A stretch of DNA of 64,000 nucleotides from positions 88,771,300 to 88,835,299 of the forward strand of contig CM072513.1 of NCBI GenBank assembly GCA_036898135.1, read 5' to 3'. Positions 1-12,713 of this stretch are shown in pieces. Under the pieces are notes generated by a model. That model saw only the letters and a program-made list of their open reading frames with translations. It made no database searches and was not told where the DNA came from. The translations under genes were made by a program, and so were the position numbers. This DNA comes from Oncomelania hupensis. Lineage: Eukaryota; Mollusca; Gastropoda; Littorinimorpha; Pomatiopsidae. Numbering within the stretch: the stretch's first letter is position 1; each line of letters starts with the position of its first letter.

Positions 1-55
1 TCTGGGGCGTCATTCTTCAGCGCCTAGAGCAGCTCTTGAGCTGAAGAAGTGCTCT
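1..55 (-). repeat. End fragment of SINE-like repeat family G
   Basis: On the minus strand this edge matches the motif seen near 19803-19850: a GCGCTT block, then CTCAAGAGCTGCTC, then AGGCGCT. It is cut by the window edge. The family recurs at 13230-13480, 14378-14500, 19784-20075 and 38220-38490. Confidence 0.5.
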
Positions 56-1617
<1,562 letters not shown>

Positions 1618-2192
1618 ACAGTAGCAGCACAAACAACGGCTGTCCTGGCGAGGTTGAAGCCAATTTGGAAAGACAGGACCATCTGTCTACATTCCAAAGT
1701 AAGGCTGCTGCGCTCCCTTGTCATCTCCATCTTTCTATATGCTTGGGAAACGTGGACCCTCACAGCAGATCTCCAACGAAGAATACAAAGCATGGAGATG
1801 AGGTGCTACAGAAGACTTCTGGGCATTTCCTAAATTCACCAACGACAAGACCATCACACAAGCCATTGGGCAACACGATGACCTGCATGAGTGGTGAAAA
1901 AAACGGAAACTCCGATGGTATGGCCACGTCACCAGATCATCAGGTCTTGCAAAGACCATCCTGCAAGACACAGTGCAAGGAGGTAGAAGAAGAGGGAGAC
2001 CGAAAAAGAGGTGGGAGGACAACATTCGAGAATGGACTGGCTTGACACTGAGCGAAACCATCAGGGTTGCTGAGGACAGGGAAAGATGGAGTGCGCTGGT
2101 TAAACGATCATCTGTGGTGCCCCTACGACCTCCGAGCTACGGGATAGGATAGGATAGGATAGGATAGGATATAGGATAGGATAGGATAGGAT
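1618..2192 (+). mobile_element. 5'-truncated RTE-like LINE, copy a
   Basis: Matches the last third of the LINE RT ORF at 45915-47265, from the segment after the RT core (TTAALTRLKPIWKD-like) through the basic C-terminus (RRRGRPKKRWEDNI-like). It has several frameshifts and is not translatable as one frame. It ends in about nine GGATA pentamers (2147-2192), the 3' tail of this family. The family is inferred to be RTE-like from the near absence of a 3' UTR and the simple-repeat tail. No TSD was identified. Confidence 0.8.
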
Positions 2193-2265
2193 ACAAAAGT
2201 TATCAGCCATGTTCAATAGGGAGTTACTTTTCAACTACCCTGCAAGTAAGCTTTACCTGTGCAGC
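2193..2265 (-). repeat. Family D repeat fragment
   Basis: Contains a TTATCAGCCATGTTCAATAG block followed by GGAGTTACTTTTCAAC. Its reverse complement matches the head of the repeats at 27027 and 41843. It directly follows the GGATA tail of LINE copy a. Confidence 0.5.
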
Positions 2266-2546
2266 CAGGGAGGGAAACACTTCTCTCTCTAACGATCAAA
2301 AGGTTAGAGGGAGGGGGAGAGAACATGGGTGGGAGTGGGGGGCACATTCTCCTTTATGATATCAAAATAATTAAACTGCTGAAATCTGCAAAAAGACGGT
2401 TAAGATGAAGATGAAAAAGAAGAATGAGAAAGGGGAGGGAGTGGAGGACAAAGGGAGTTCGAAGAGGAGGGGAAGGTGGGTGGGAGAGGGGAGGAGAAGA
2501 ATCGTCGAGAAAAGAAGACCAAGAAGAACAGGCGTATTAACAGAAC

Positions 2547-2547
<1 letters not shown>
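2266..2547. other. Purine-rich non-coding DNA
   Basis: G/A-rich stretch with GGGAG and GAAGA runs. The small ORF here runs into the AAT array and is not credible as a gene. Confidence 0.5.
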
Positions 2548-2623
<76 letters not shown>

Positions 2624-3048
2624 TTATTTTGTAAAGCGCGATTCCAAACTAAAACGTCTGCTCAAAGCGCTCGCACGCATACTCCACCACAAGCACTGGC
2701 GTAATTAAGAGCCTGCACAGTATTTTAGACCATGGAACAATAAAAATACAGACACAAAGTATATCACAACATAATGCAAAAAAAAGGTATAACACACTGT
2801 AAGACATAACAAGATACATGTATGCAAACATAGGCAGTACATTTATACGAAAATAGTCAAGATATAAAAGAATGAAGTAAATGGTAACATATAACGTTTG
2901 TAAAACAACAATTTAAAGAAAAGCTTACAACCATAAAATACACTAAGGAGTAAATACAATAAAATAGTAACAGAGTTTACACAATGAAATCTCGACCGAC
3001 CGACCCGACTGTCACACACGCACACGCACACGCACATACACATACACA

Positions 3049-3081
<33 letters not shown>

Positions 3082-3277
3082 GTTACAGGTGTTTGGCCAA
3101 AAGATGTATTTTCAGTGCTGTTTTGAAAGATGGAAGCGACTGAGAATGACGAAGGTCAGGGGGTAAGGAATTCCACAGGACAGGGGCATAGCAAGAGAAA
3201 GACATTTTCCCAAAAGAATTGAGGGAGTATCTGGGAACTATCAGGAGGGAGGCATCTTGTGAACGGAGGCTACTGAG
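2548..3277 (-). mobile_element. L2/CR1-like LINE, 3' part, split by a Gypsy insertion
   Basis: Read on the minus strand, this continues the LINE at 9916-10384 after removal of the Gypsy element. The interrupted sequence contains a typical L2/CR1 C-terminal segment (a LVVPRYSLNSFGK-like stretch, then WNSLP and LRHSQSLPSFKTAL) across several shifted frames. It then runs through a 3' UTR with a GCGCTTTACAAAATAA motif into an (ATT)n tail, seen on the plus strand as AAT repeats at 2548-2623. The LINE is decayed and older than the Gypsy copy inserted into it. Confidence 0.75.
3013..3079. repeat. (CA)n/(CT)n compound microsatellite
   Basis: A CA-rich run passes directly into CT repeats, inside the 3' UTR of the L2/CR1-like LINE. 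Confidence 0.9.
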
Positions 3278-3914
3278 TGTTACACTCCGTTTGATGTTGG
3301 TGTTTTCTATCAGTATCTGATTCAGCCCCGATGCTTGAATTCCTGATAGTTGTGTAACTCAGATTCGTTTATTCACGCAACCCGTCCAAACAGCATACAA
3401 GTCACAAAGTCGACGTATGAAGTTTTCCACTTTTATTCAGCACACATCAACAACTGCATACAATTCTCAATTCAACTCAACAACTTTCACAGCAACTTTC
3501 CAAATCACTATCAACAACTTTTTTCTCTCCCAACAGCAACTCGGCACACGATTAAATAACCTCTCTCTCTTCCGGAAGGATTTCGAATACTGTAGAAATG
3601 ACGCACTGCCACCAATCGAATAAAAGATCGTCATCACTGACTTACGTCAATACATATTTTTATATCTTCCAGAACGACCTCTTGCTTCGACATGCATCGG
3701 GAAATTTCTATCAAGAGTAAACACGCATATCCAGAAGATTCTCAAATAATATCGACTAACGCAAATTATCAACGTTATACAAAACCTCTCCTAACAACAA
3801 TGCAAACTCAAATCAAAGGTAAATAAACTCCATTATTGAATACTTTGCAAAACGAAACGATTAGATCTATCGTGCGCGCTTCCGACATACTTTCGTTCAC
3901 GTTTCAACGTAACA
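3278..3914 (-). repeat. 3' LTR of Gmr1 copy 1
   Basis: 637 bp with perfect 6-bp ends (TGTTAC/GTAACA). On the minus strand it contains an AATAAA in GCTGAATAAAAGTGG, a likely poly(A) signal, and a TTATTTAA that could serve as the TATA element. No difference from the partner LTR was seen. Confidence 0.95.
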
Positions 3915-3934
3915 TAACCCCCCACTCAAGAAGA
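3915..3934 (-). other. Polypurine tract of Gmr1 copy 1
   Basis: On the minus strand CTTCTTGAGTGGGGGGTTA abuts the 3' LTR. This is the expected plus-strand priming site. The same tract sits at 57879-57897 in copy 2. Confidence 0.85.
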
Positions 3935-4122
3935 AATTTACCCAATTTCTTTCAACAACGTTGAAACGTAATGCACAAACAAAATCCTCAATTGAAACTA
4001 ATTTAAGACTTTCTGAATACTGTAATTGCGCTCAGCTTATCTACACAGAGTCAATGGTTTTCATCTTCAAGTCTATCTGGATATTGTCAATGTTCACAGT
4101 TCATCCACACAGTCAATGTTCT

Positions 4123-7100
4123 TTACTCACACACTCTGCTGAGGAAGTCCGCACCAACATTGTCCGATCCTTTGATAGATTCTACTCGCATGTTAAAGTT
4201 CTGCAAGTACATAGCCCATCTCATGATCCGACTGTTCACAAACTTGGCAGAGTTCAAGTAAGTTAGCGGCTTGTGATCAGTCTGTAGCACGAACTTCACT
4301 CCTTGAAGGTACAGTTCGAACTTCCGGATTCCCCATATGATGGCAAGGCACTCTTTCTCCATGGTCGAGTAATTTTTCTCAGCCCTGGACAGCTTCTTGC
4401 TGGCGTAACTGACCGGAAATAGTTTCCCTTCGTGTTCTTGCATCAGTATGGCGCCGATGCCTTCGTCCGCTGCGTCTGTTCTTAAGACGAATTCTTTGGA
4501 AGTGTCAGGCAGTCGTAGCACCGGATCCTTCGAAAGGAGGTCGCGCACAGTCTGGTATGCCCTCTCCTGAGACGGTCCCCACTGCACTTGGTTTGGACAG
4601 CCTTTCCGCACCAGGTCCGACAAGGGTGCTGTGATGGCGGAGTAGTTTGGTACAAACTCCCTGTAGTATCCAGCCAACCCCAGGAAAGATCGCACCTGCT
4701 TCTTGGTTTGGGGACGTGGAGCGTTCAGAATCTTGGTGACGTTTTCTAGTAGAAGCCCCTTTTGTCCTTCTTTCAGCGAATGGCCGATAAAGTCTACGTT
4801 GTCAGTCCCCAGAATGCACTTACTGGGTCTCACGGTCAGGTTGGCTTCTGTGAGACGGTGAAACAGCTCCCTCAAGGTCTGCAGATGCTCTTTCCAGGTG
4901 CGGGTGTGGACTAGCAGGTCGTCCCAGTAACACACGACGTTGTCCATCCCTTTGAGCATCTTCCTCATTCCTCTCTTCAGGGTGGCTCCGCTGTTGATCA
5001 TGCCAAAGGGCATCCTTAGGCACTCGTACGTCCCATCAGGAGTTATGAAAGCAGTCTTTGGTATGTCCTGTTGACGCACGGGGACTTGCCAATAACCCTT
5101 GCTGAGGTCAATCTTTGAGAAGATTTTACTCCCCGATAGTTGGCGGAAGAGGTCTGCTGCGGTAGGCATCGGCTCAGGGTCGAAGACGGTGATCTTATTA
5201 ACCTTCCTGTAGTCGATGCATACTCGATTGCTCCCGTCCTTCTTCTTCACGACCACGACAGGGGATGCGTAAGGGGAACTGGACTCCCTAATGATGCCCA
5301 TCATCAGCATCTCATCGATGTCTTTCTTCAAGGATTCACGGGCCTTGAAAGGGATCTGGAAGGGCTTGGATCGAACAGGGATATTCGAAGTGAGGTGGAC
5401 TTCGTGTTCGACCAAAGTTGTAGAGCCAGGGACATCGCTGAAGTTGTGGGGAAACTCGCCCATAAGGTCCTTGAGCTCCAACTTTTGACCTTCCGTCAAG
5501 CTAGGTCCTAGCTTAACATCATCGATGCCTTCTCTGCTGTGGAAGTCTCCCAGTTCCAACAGTTCTTCGCTGTCAAAGCTGTCGTCGGTCACAGCTGCTG
5601 TGGCTGCGTGCACAGTCTCTGATGGCCTTTCCACGTACAGCTTAAGGAGGTTGGCGTGGTATATCTTGGAATGCTGGCCGACCTTCACCTTGTAGTCGTT
5701 GATTCCCACCACGGTCTCCACTTCGTACGGGCCTTTCCACTGCATCAGCAACTTATTGTGATCGGTAGGTAGCAGCACCAGCACTTTGTTGCCAGGTTTG
5801 AACTTCCTGTTCACAGCCCTACGGTCATAGTAGTGCTTTCCACAGTCTTGGGACTTCTTCAGGTTTTCTCTGGCTATCTCGAGAGTCTGCTCCAGCTTCT
5901 CCCGTAGCTCAAACACGTACTGGTAGCTGTTCTTCACCTCTGGGGTGTCTACTTCTTTCGTCCACAGTTCTTTTAGGATGTGCATCGGCCCTCGGATGGT
6001 TCTTCCGTACAGCAGCTCGAACGGAGAAAAGCCGGTGGACTCCTGCGGTACTTCTCTGTAGGCGAAAAGTAAGGCGTTGATGTAGCGATGCCATTGTCTG
6101 GGCTGCTCGCTGCACAGTTTCTTCAAGGTGGACTTCAACGTAGCATTGAATTTTCGACAAGCCCGTTGCACATTGGATGGTAGGGTGTCGTAGTTAAATG
6201 CCGGATGCTCAGCAGTCTGTTGACCTCCTTCATACAGTCAGAGATGAACTGCGTCCCGAGGTCTGTCAGAATTTCTTCAGGCACTCCAAGTCTACTGAAC
6301 ATGTCCACCAGTGCCTCTGCTACAGTTTCAGTGTCAATCTTCTTCAGTGGCACTGCTTCTGGGTACCGAGTCGCATAGTCTACTAAAGTTCAGTACCCAT
6401 CGATGACCTTCTTCACTCGGAGGTCTTATTTCGCCGATTAAGTCTAAGGCCACCCTCTTGAAAGGTCGGTCGATCAAAGGCATTCTCTGCATTGGCACTT
6501 TAGGGACCCTTCCTCGAGGTATGGTCTTCTGGCAAATGTCACATGATCGACAGAAACGGCTGACGTCCGCATGAAGTCCTGGCCAGTAGAACACCGCCTG
6601 GATTCTGTCTGACGTCTTCTTGATGCCTAGGTGACCTCCCATGATTGAGTCATGCGCTACTTCCATCACCTGGCGCCTTAGGGGTAACGGTACCAAGACT
6701 TGACGTAGTGGTTTCCCTCCGTTGACCCTCGGGTGCTGGAAGATTCGATACAGGATCTTGGCCTTCACCTCAAAATAGACCGTACCACTGCCTTTGGTCA
6801 CGTGGTCTTGGCGGTTCCTGTACTTGTTTAAAGTACTATCATCTTCCTGGAGCTGGATCAGCTTATCTCTGTCCACGATGGCAGCTTTAGAGTTGTCGGC
6901 GACCTTCAGTGGCGTAGACGTCTTGTCTCTCTTGGCCTGGGCCCTGGTAGTAACAGCACCGACGATCTCTGGTCGGCAGGGCTGAGCCGGAGTAACCACA
7001 TTGTCCCGTAGCAGCTCTGTAAGGTCTCCATCGGGAAATGGCAATGGATCCTCCTCCACAACTTCGACGCGTTGGGTTGAGGCAGGACTCCACTCTGGAT

Positions 7101-8720
7101 CGGGGTTGTCGGGTCGTCTCGCGCCGTCGATATTCCCGATCATCAAATCATACAGCGGCTTCTTCAGGCAAACCGCTTCGACTTCGCCTATGTAGAAAGG
7201 GGTGTTGACATGAATCTTCGCAACTGGCGCTTTCAAACATTTGCTGTCGGCCATAAGTGTCCATTTTGAATCGCCAGTGAACTGTTCTTTAGCGATTAGG
7301 TCTTCTCTGACGATGACCCCACTGCAGCCAGAGTCTCTTAAGACAGTCACTTCATGATTTCCGACGCGTCCCTTTGAAACAGGCATGTTCTGGACGGTCA
7401 CAGCTGCGCTGGCGACGACGGGGATGGATTTTCCGTTGGCAAGGAGAAGTTGGCCATCGGTCATGCACTCTTGCACGTCCGCAGGGGTAGCTGTGCGCTC
7501 GGTTTCACTCGGAAGAATGACGCTCCCGCCGCACACCTGATGGTCAGATCTACTGGTTTGCCGTTGATTGGAGAACCGCCTCTGCCGGTTGCCCGCCGCT
7601 GCGTTGTCCGTACTGCTCCGCTGTCCGCTACTTTTGTTTTGAGGACAGTTAGAAGCTCTGTGGTCTGTAGCGTTGCAGGTGAAACAGCCTCTCGAATGCC
7701 CTTCCCTGGGAGGAGGCGTGGAGTCTGTCTGTCTCTGGCTCGTCTGGCTTCCCTGGATCTGGTTTACATGGTTTCCAGTCTTCTGAAAATGTTTCGTCGC
7801 GCTGGGTGGCCCCAGGGTTTTCCCATGAGCGATGAGATATCTTTCAGCAGCCTCAGTCACATCTTTAAGCGTCTGCAGCTTTTGTTCTTCTAAGTGGGTC
7901 GCTAGGTCCTTGTGACAGGCATTGAGAAATTGTTCTTTCACAATCAGGTCATGGAGACTGTCGTAAGACTTCATTTCGCCTGATAACTCCACCCACTTGT
8001 GTAGATATGACGACAGGCGCTCCACAAACTGCTTTGGCGTCTCGTCTGACTTAGGCCGGCATTCACGGAAGCGTTTACGGTAGCCCTTCTCTGTAAAGTT
8101 GTAGCACTGCAACAGGGCCTCTTTCAAGACGTCGTAGTTTTTGGCGTCATCGTTCGACAGTCTGGTGTAAACTTCGAGAGCTTGCCCCGTCAGAAGTGCA
8201 CTCAGTCGAATTGCCCAGTCTTGAGGTTGCCAGTTAGAGCTTTCAGCGAACCTTTCGAATCTCGCCAGATAACTGTCAATCTGGTCCTTCCCGTCGACGA
8301 AAGCTGGCAATTTTGGAGCCGTGTTGTCACTGATAACTTGTGGCGCATGCTGCTGTTGCTGGATGCGCGCCAACTCTAGTTGGAACTGCCGATCAGCTTC
8401 TCTTTCCTCACGCCTGCGCTCATCTTCTCTTTCTTGCCGCTGCTGTTCAATTTCCAGACGCTTCAGTTCAAATTCTCTTTCTTCACGGCGACGCTGCTCT
8501 TCTAATTCTCGTTCTTCACGGCGACGCTGCTCTTCTAATTCTCGTTCTTCACGGCGACGCTGCTCTTCTATTCTAGACGCTTCTGTTCTAGTTCTATTTC
8601 TTTTTCTAGACGCTTCTCTTCCAATTCTCTTTCTCGTATTCTCTCCTGAGACTTGACGTACTCCGTCAGCTGCTTGCCTTTTAGATTCAGTTCAACCCCT
8701 TTCTGCCAGAAGTCAGCCAT
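4123..8720 (-). pseudogene. Gag-Pol of Gmr1 copy 1, three frameshifts
   Basis: One polyprotein reading frame (about 1,530 codons) from ATG 8720-8718 to the stop at 4123. Gag has an N-terminal Glu/Arg-rich coiled coil expanded by a repeated EEQRRREERE unit, then a zinc knuckle CX2CX4HX4C (about 7640-7690). The protease has a DSG active site (about 7311-7350). The integrase HHCC finger lies at about 6500-6655, followed by the catalytic core and a GPY/F module (about 5640-5735). The RT has motif A IDLSKGYW and a YWDD box (4918-4929). RNase H ends at ADFLSR. Breaks relative to copy 2: one base missing near 8570, one extra base near 6389, and one missing near 6152. The last two flank the middle of the integrase core and restore frame between them. 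The breaks could be real mutations or sequencing errors, since the LTRs are identical. Confidence 0.9.
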
Positions 8721-9254
8721 CTTAATGCTTTTCTGGAAAGTTCTTTTCTGGAATGTTCTTTTTCTAGAAAGTTCTTGACTGTAGAGTTCTTTTTTTTTCT
8801 GGAAAGTTCTTGACTGTGCTGTACCTTTCTAGACTGTTCTAGAACAGCACGCTTTCTGCAGTAGCGCTGATGCTTGTCACTAGTCGCCTTCGCTGACGCA
8901 GGCCCCGCTGTCCTCGTCGTATGCGACGCTGCACCACGCTGGTGTTGATGTATACGCTCCTGTGCTGAAGTAGACGCGACGTCCGCTCGTCGCTCTCTGT
9001 AACACTGGCGATGTAGCTCCGAGACTGTTCCTCGACGTAGTCTTGCGGCAGCTACGTAGTCCCGATCTGTTGTTCGCTCACGAAGCAACCCTCAGCGACT
9101 ACACGCCCTTGCAGTCAACCCGAACCTATCGGTGATGTAGTCCCAGTATGTTGGCCCCTCTCGACGCAACTCGTTGGCGGCTACCCTCGATGACTGCTTC
9201 TCGTAACGTTGACTCGCTTGTTGTAGCAGTTGAACCCTTGGCTATGGCGTGAAT

Positions 9255-9273
9255 CGCGGCTTGACCCCCAAAA
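9255..9273 (-). promoter_or_regulatory. Candidate primer-binding site, Gmr1 copy 1
   Basis: Directly inside the 5' LTR on the minus strand the sequence reads TTTTGGGGGTCAAGCCGCG. It is identical in copy 2 (53871-53889). A TGG start is typical of tRNA-primed sites, but the primer tRNA was not identified. Confidence 0.5.
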
Positions 9274-9910
9274 TGTTACACTCCGTTTGATGTTGGTGTT
9301 TTCTATCAGTATCTGATTCAGCCCCGATGCTTGAATTCCTGATAGTTGTGTAACTCAGATTCGTTTATTCACGCAACCCGTCCAAACAGCATACAAGTCA
9401 CAAAGTCGACGTATGAAGTTTTCCACTTTTATTCAGCACACATCAACAACTGCATACAATTCTCAATTCAACTCAACAACTTTCACAGCAACTTTCCAAA
9501 TCACTATCAACAACTTTTTTCTCTCCCAACAGCAACTCGGCACACGATTAAATAACCTCTCTCTCTTCCGGAAGGATTTCGAATACTGTAGAAATGACGC
9601 ACTGCCACCAATCGAATAAAAGATCGTCATCACTGACTTACGTCAATACATATTTTTATATCTTCCAGAACGACCTCTTGCTTCGACATGCATCGGGAAA
9701 TTTCTATCAAGAGTAAACACGCATATCCAGAAGATTCTCAAATAATATCGACTAACGCAAATTATCAACGTTATACAAAACCTCTCCTAACAACAATGCA
9801 AACTCAAATCAAAGGTAAATAAACTCCATTATTGAATACTTTGCAAAACGAAACGATTAGATCTATCGTGCGCGCTTCCGACATACTTTCGTTCACGTTT
9901 CAACGTAACA
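9274..9910 (-). repeat. 5' LTR of Gmr1 copy 1
   Basis: 637-bp partner of 3278-3914, followed by the TSD CTGAG at 9911-9915. It should hold the promoter of the element. Confidence 0.95.
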
Positions 9911-9915
9911 CTGAG

Positions 9916-10384
9916 GGACTGAGGAGCTCTGAAAGGTAAGCAGGAGTGGTTCAGAATGAAGGCATTGGAAGCAGAGTGAGGCAATCTTGTAATCAATTCG
10001 AGCCTTAACAGGGAGCCAGTTTAGAGTTTTTAGAGCAGAAGAAGCACTGGGGCGTCGAGACTGACGAAGGATAAGACGGGCAGCGTTATTTCGATGCCTT
10101 GAAGTCTGAGGAGTTTGATGTCAGGGAGTCCAGCCAAGAGAGAATTGGCAAAAGTCAAGATGAGAGAGAATGAAGGCCATAGTAAGTTTGCTTGAAGATT
10201 CAACTGAAAAATAATGTCTGATTTTGCTAATTCTGCGGAGATGAACTTTGGTGGTTTTGAGAGATTCATCGAGATGGACGCCAAGATTACGGACCAACTG
10301 GGAAAAATGAATTCTGCGGTTCGATAGGTTTAAAGAGTCTGTGGACAACTGCTGAAGTGTATTGCCTGTACCAATGGCGATCAC
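9916..10384 (-). mobile_element. L2/CR1-like LINE, RT C-terminal part
   Basis: Minus-strand RT-downstream region with VRNLGVHLDESL-like and SHLDFC-like segments, typical of L2/CR1-clade LINE proteins, spread over several frames. It continues at 2548-3277 on the other side of the Gypsy insertion. The upstream RT core is absent, so the copy is 5'-truncated. Confidence 0.8.
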
Positions 10385-10639
10385 TTACCTACCAAATCTT
10401 TCAGCAAGAAGAAGAAAAGTGAGAAACCTATTTGCCAAACTTATGTATCCAAAGAATCAACCCAGCAAAACAAACACACCGGCCAACCTTACCATGTCAC
10501 AGTGCTGTGTTATTAGGCCTCATAGTAAACCCGCTTCAGCTAACCCATGCCAGTTGTCTGTGTATCTGCTCACTTGGCGGCACGAATATTATACAGTAAT
10601 AACAATGTGTGTACAGTTGGAATGCGAGCACATGTGCAA
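10385..10639. other. Non-coding spacer
   Basis: No recognisable gene or repeat. Confidence 0.5.
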
Positions 10640-10664
10640 AGTGTGGGAGGAGGTTGGTATGTGA

Positions 10665-10731
<67 letters not shown>

Positions 10732-10955
10732 TGTGTGTGTGTGTCTACTTGTGTATGTGCGTATGTGTGTGAATGTGTTTGATTCTGCTGTACTCGGAAA
10801 GAAAAATAGTATATTATATAGTAAACGTGTGCATAGTATGGGTATGCGTACGTGTGTGTGTGTTTAGTGTGTGAGTGAGTGAGAGAGAGAGAGAAAGAGA
10901 GAGAGAGAGTGTGTGTGTGGGGGTGTGTGTGTGTGTGTGTGTGTGTGAATGTTTT
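10640..10955. repeat. (TG)n/(AG)n compound microsatellite
   Basis: Alternating blocks of TG and AG repeats with interruptions. The minus-strand His/Thr/Ser ORF here is an artefact. Confidence 0.9.
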
Positions 10956-11419
10956 GTGCGAAATGTGTTTCAATTGATTATGCTCTTTTTTTTTCTAAGT
11001 ACACAGGAGTGCTCTTTTAGTGCATGGGAGTGCAGTTGTAGTGCATGAGAGTGTTTTAAGTACAAGGGAGTGATCTATCAGGGACGTAGAAAAATAAAAT
11101 ACAGTCAATTCGGGACAATTTGCAAGAAAGTTCCTATAGGAGACGAACTAGGCCAACTTTTGAGACGGAAAGAGCCAATTTTGCATTGGATTCTTACATT
11201 TTTAGAAGACCCTTGCGTTCTTTCCGTAAAAAATACAACACTTTCCGATTCTTACATTCTTAGTAAAACCCAGTTTTGGTGTTCTACATACTTGTGTGTG
11301 TGTGTGTGTGTGGGTATGTAAACCGCCGTGATTGAGGTCCAGGGCTTGATACGCTGAGACGTAAATGAGGTCATTTTTTCAAATGGGGCCCTCACCTTGG
11401 ACCTCAGTTATTTTTACCA

Positions 11420-11630
11420 CGTGCACTACAGTTGCACTTCACGGAAGTGTAGTTGTAGTGCATGCGCACTTAAAGTACACTTCGCGAAGTGTAGTTGTAG
11501 TGCATGTGCACTTAAAGTACACTTGGCCAAGTGTAGTTGTAGTGCATGTGCACTACAACTACACCAGGTCAAGTGTAGTTGTAGTGCACATGCACTACAA
11601 GTACACTTGACCTGGTGTAGTTGTAGTGCA
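11420..11630. repeat. 42-bp palindromic minisatellite
   Basis: About five units built on AGTGTAGTTGTAGTGCA and its complement. Unit centres are small palindromes such as CTTCGCGAAG and CTTGGCCAAG. Positions 11551-11628 form a 38-bp inverted pair with a 2-bp loop and one mismatch. Confidence 0.9.
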
Positions 11631-11643
11631 TCTTCCAGACGGG

Positions 11644-11873
11644 TAGGATAAGGAACTTTCCTCGACGATTAGGGTAAGGCAGTGCCTCGACGATTAGGGT
11701 AAGGCAGTGCCTCGACGATTAGGGTAAGGCAGTGCCTCGAAAAGGGTTAGGGTCAGGGCTAGTTGCAGCGCTGCAACTAGCCCTGACCCTAACCCTTATC
11801 GTCGAGGCACTGCCTTACCCTAATCGTCGAGGCACTGCCTTACCCTAATCGTCGAGGAAAGTTCCTTATCCTA
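11644..11873. repeat. 230-bp palindrome with 25-bp internal repeats
   Basis: Centred at 11769/11770 (AGTTGCAGC and its complement GCTGCAACT). The left arm holds three copies of a 25-bp unit containing GATTAGGGTAAGGCAGTGCC and the right arm holds two in inverse orientation. Both arms end in TAGGATAAGGAACTTTCCTC. The copy-number difference shows unit gain or loss in one arm. Confidence 0.95.
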
Positions 11874-12095
11874 GCTGTGTTTTTGAACAAACTTGACCTA
11901 CTTCGTCTCTTAGGAGCGAGGAATTAGGTCAAACTTTTTGCGAAAAGGGTGCTTTTTTGAACAAACTTGACCTACTTCGTCTCTAAGAGGCGAGGAAAAT
12001 TGCTAAAAGTAGCCGTTTTTCGAAGAAAGTTGACCTAATTCGCCGCTTAAGGAGCGCGAAGTACGTCAAAGGACCCCATTTACGCCTGAATAAAA

Positions 12096-12100
<5 letters not shown>

Positions 12101-12134
<34 letters not shown>

Positions 12135-12158
12135 TGTGTGTGTGTGTGTGTGTGTGTA
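12101..12158. repeat. (TG)n microsatellite
   Basis: 58 bp of TG repeats with one GG interruption, beside the right end of the foldback-like element. Confidence 0.95.
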
Positions 12159-12635
12159 AAGAGCCAGAATAAAGAACAAATAAAGCTCGTAAACCAACAA
12201 GGCAGACTATTCAATTTGCAACATCAGGTCAAAACGCAAACGCAAAAGAGCACGTCGCGTGCACACCCACGAATGCACAGACCTCGCACACTTTATAATA
12301 GCTGATTCAGTTTTACCCTAGGTTATATACAGTCCTGAATCGTATAGCAAACATCATCATTGCAGTACCACAAAACATCGTCTCCAACAGCCGCCACCTT
12401 TTCTTACTCAACTGTACAGCACTTCGCCACTTTATTTTAAGTGTATTTATTGTATCGGTTTTAAATGACGTTTTTTATTTTCAGCATAAGAACTACTCAC
12501 GGATGGACGATACAGGGTCTAACTCAAGGTTCAACATTAATCCCGTTTCTTGCCCTTTTTTGGGGGGTGGGGAAAAAAAACAACAAATATATACAATATA
12601 TACAAATATATACAAAAAATATAAACTTTTAAGCA

Positions 12636-12637
<2 letters not shown>
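12159..12637. other. Non-coding spacer
   Basis: No recognisable gene. AT-rich towards the SINE tail. Confidence 0.5.

Positions 12638-12713
<76 letters not shown>

Larger units (their letters stand above)
3278..9910 (-). mobile_element. Complete Gmr1-type Ty3/Gypsy LTR retrotransposon, copy 1
   Basis: A 6,633-bp element on the minus strand. Its two 637-bp LTRs start TGTTAC and end GTAACA and look identical by eye. It is flanked by the 5-bp duplication CTGAG (3273-3277 and 9911-9915). A polypurine tract lies beside the 3' LTR (3915-3934). The domain order is Gag, protease, integrase, RT, RNase H. Integrase precedes RT, which in Ty3/Gypsy elements is the mark of the Gmr1 lineage. There is no envelope gene. 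The Gag-Pol frame carries three one-base indels, described under the pseudogene. The element is inserted into an older L2/CR1-like LINE. Identical LTRs imply a very recent insertion. Confidence 0.95.
10995..12090. mobile_element. Foldback-like element made of nested palindromes
   Basis: A cluster of inverted repeats with no coding capacity. The outer ends 11358-11379 and 12070-12089 match as inverted repeats of about 20 bp (core CGTAAATG, then GGTC). Inside are a 42-bp repeat whose units are themselves palindromic (11420-11630), a 38+2+38 bp palindrome, a 230-bp palindrome containing 25-bp repeats, and two imperfect hairpins with the arm TTGACCTA (11885-11936 and 11961-12070). Related motifs at 10995-11180 suggest the unit extends upstream. 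No TSD or transposase was found. Family unknown; it could be a foldback or MITE-type DNA element. Confidence 0.55.

Noticed and set aside
3278..9910. Endogenous retrovirus
   Set aside because: No envelope-like ORF lies between the RNase H end and the 3' LTR. It fits a Gypsy-type retrotransposon.
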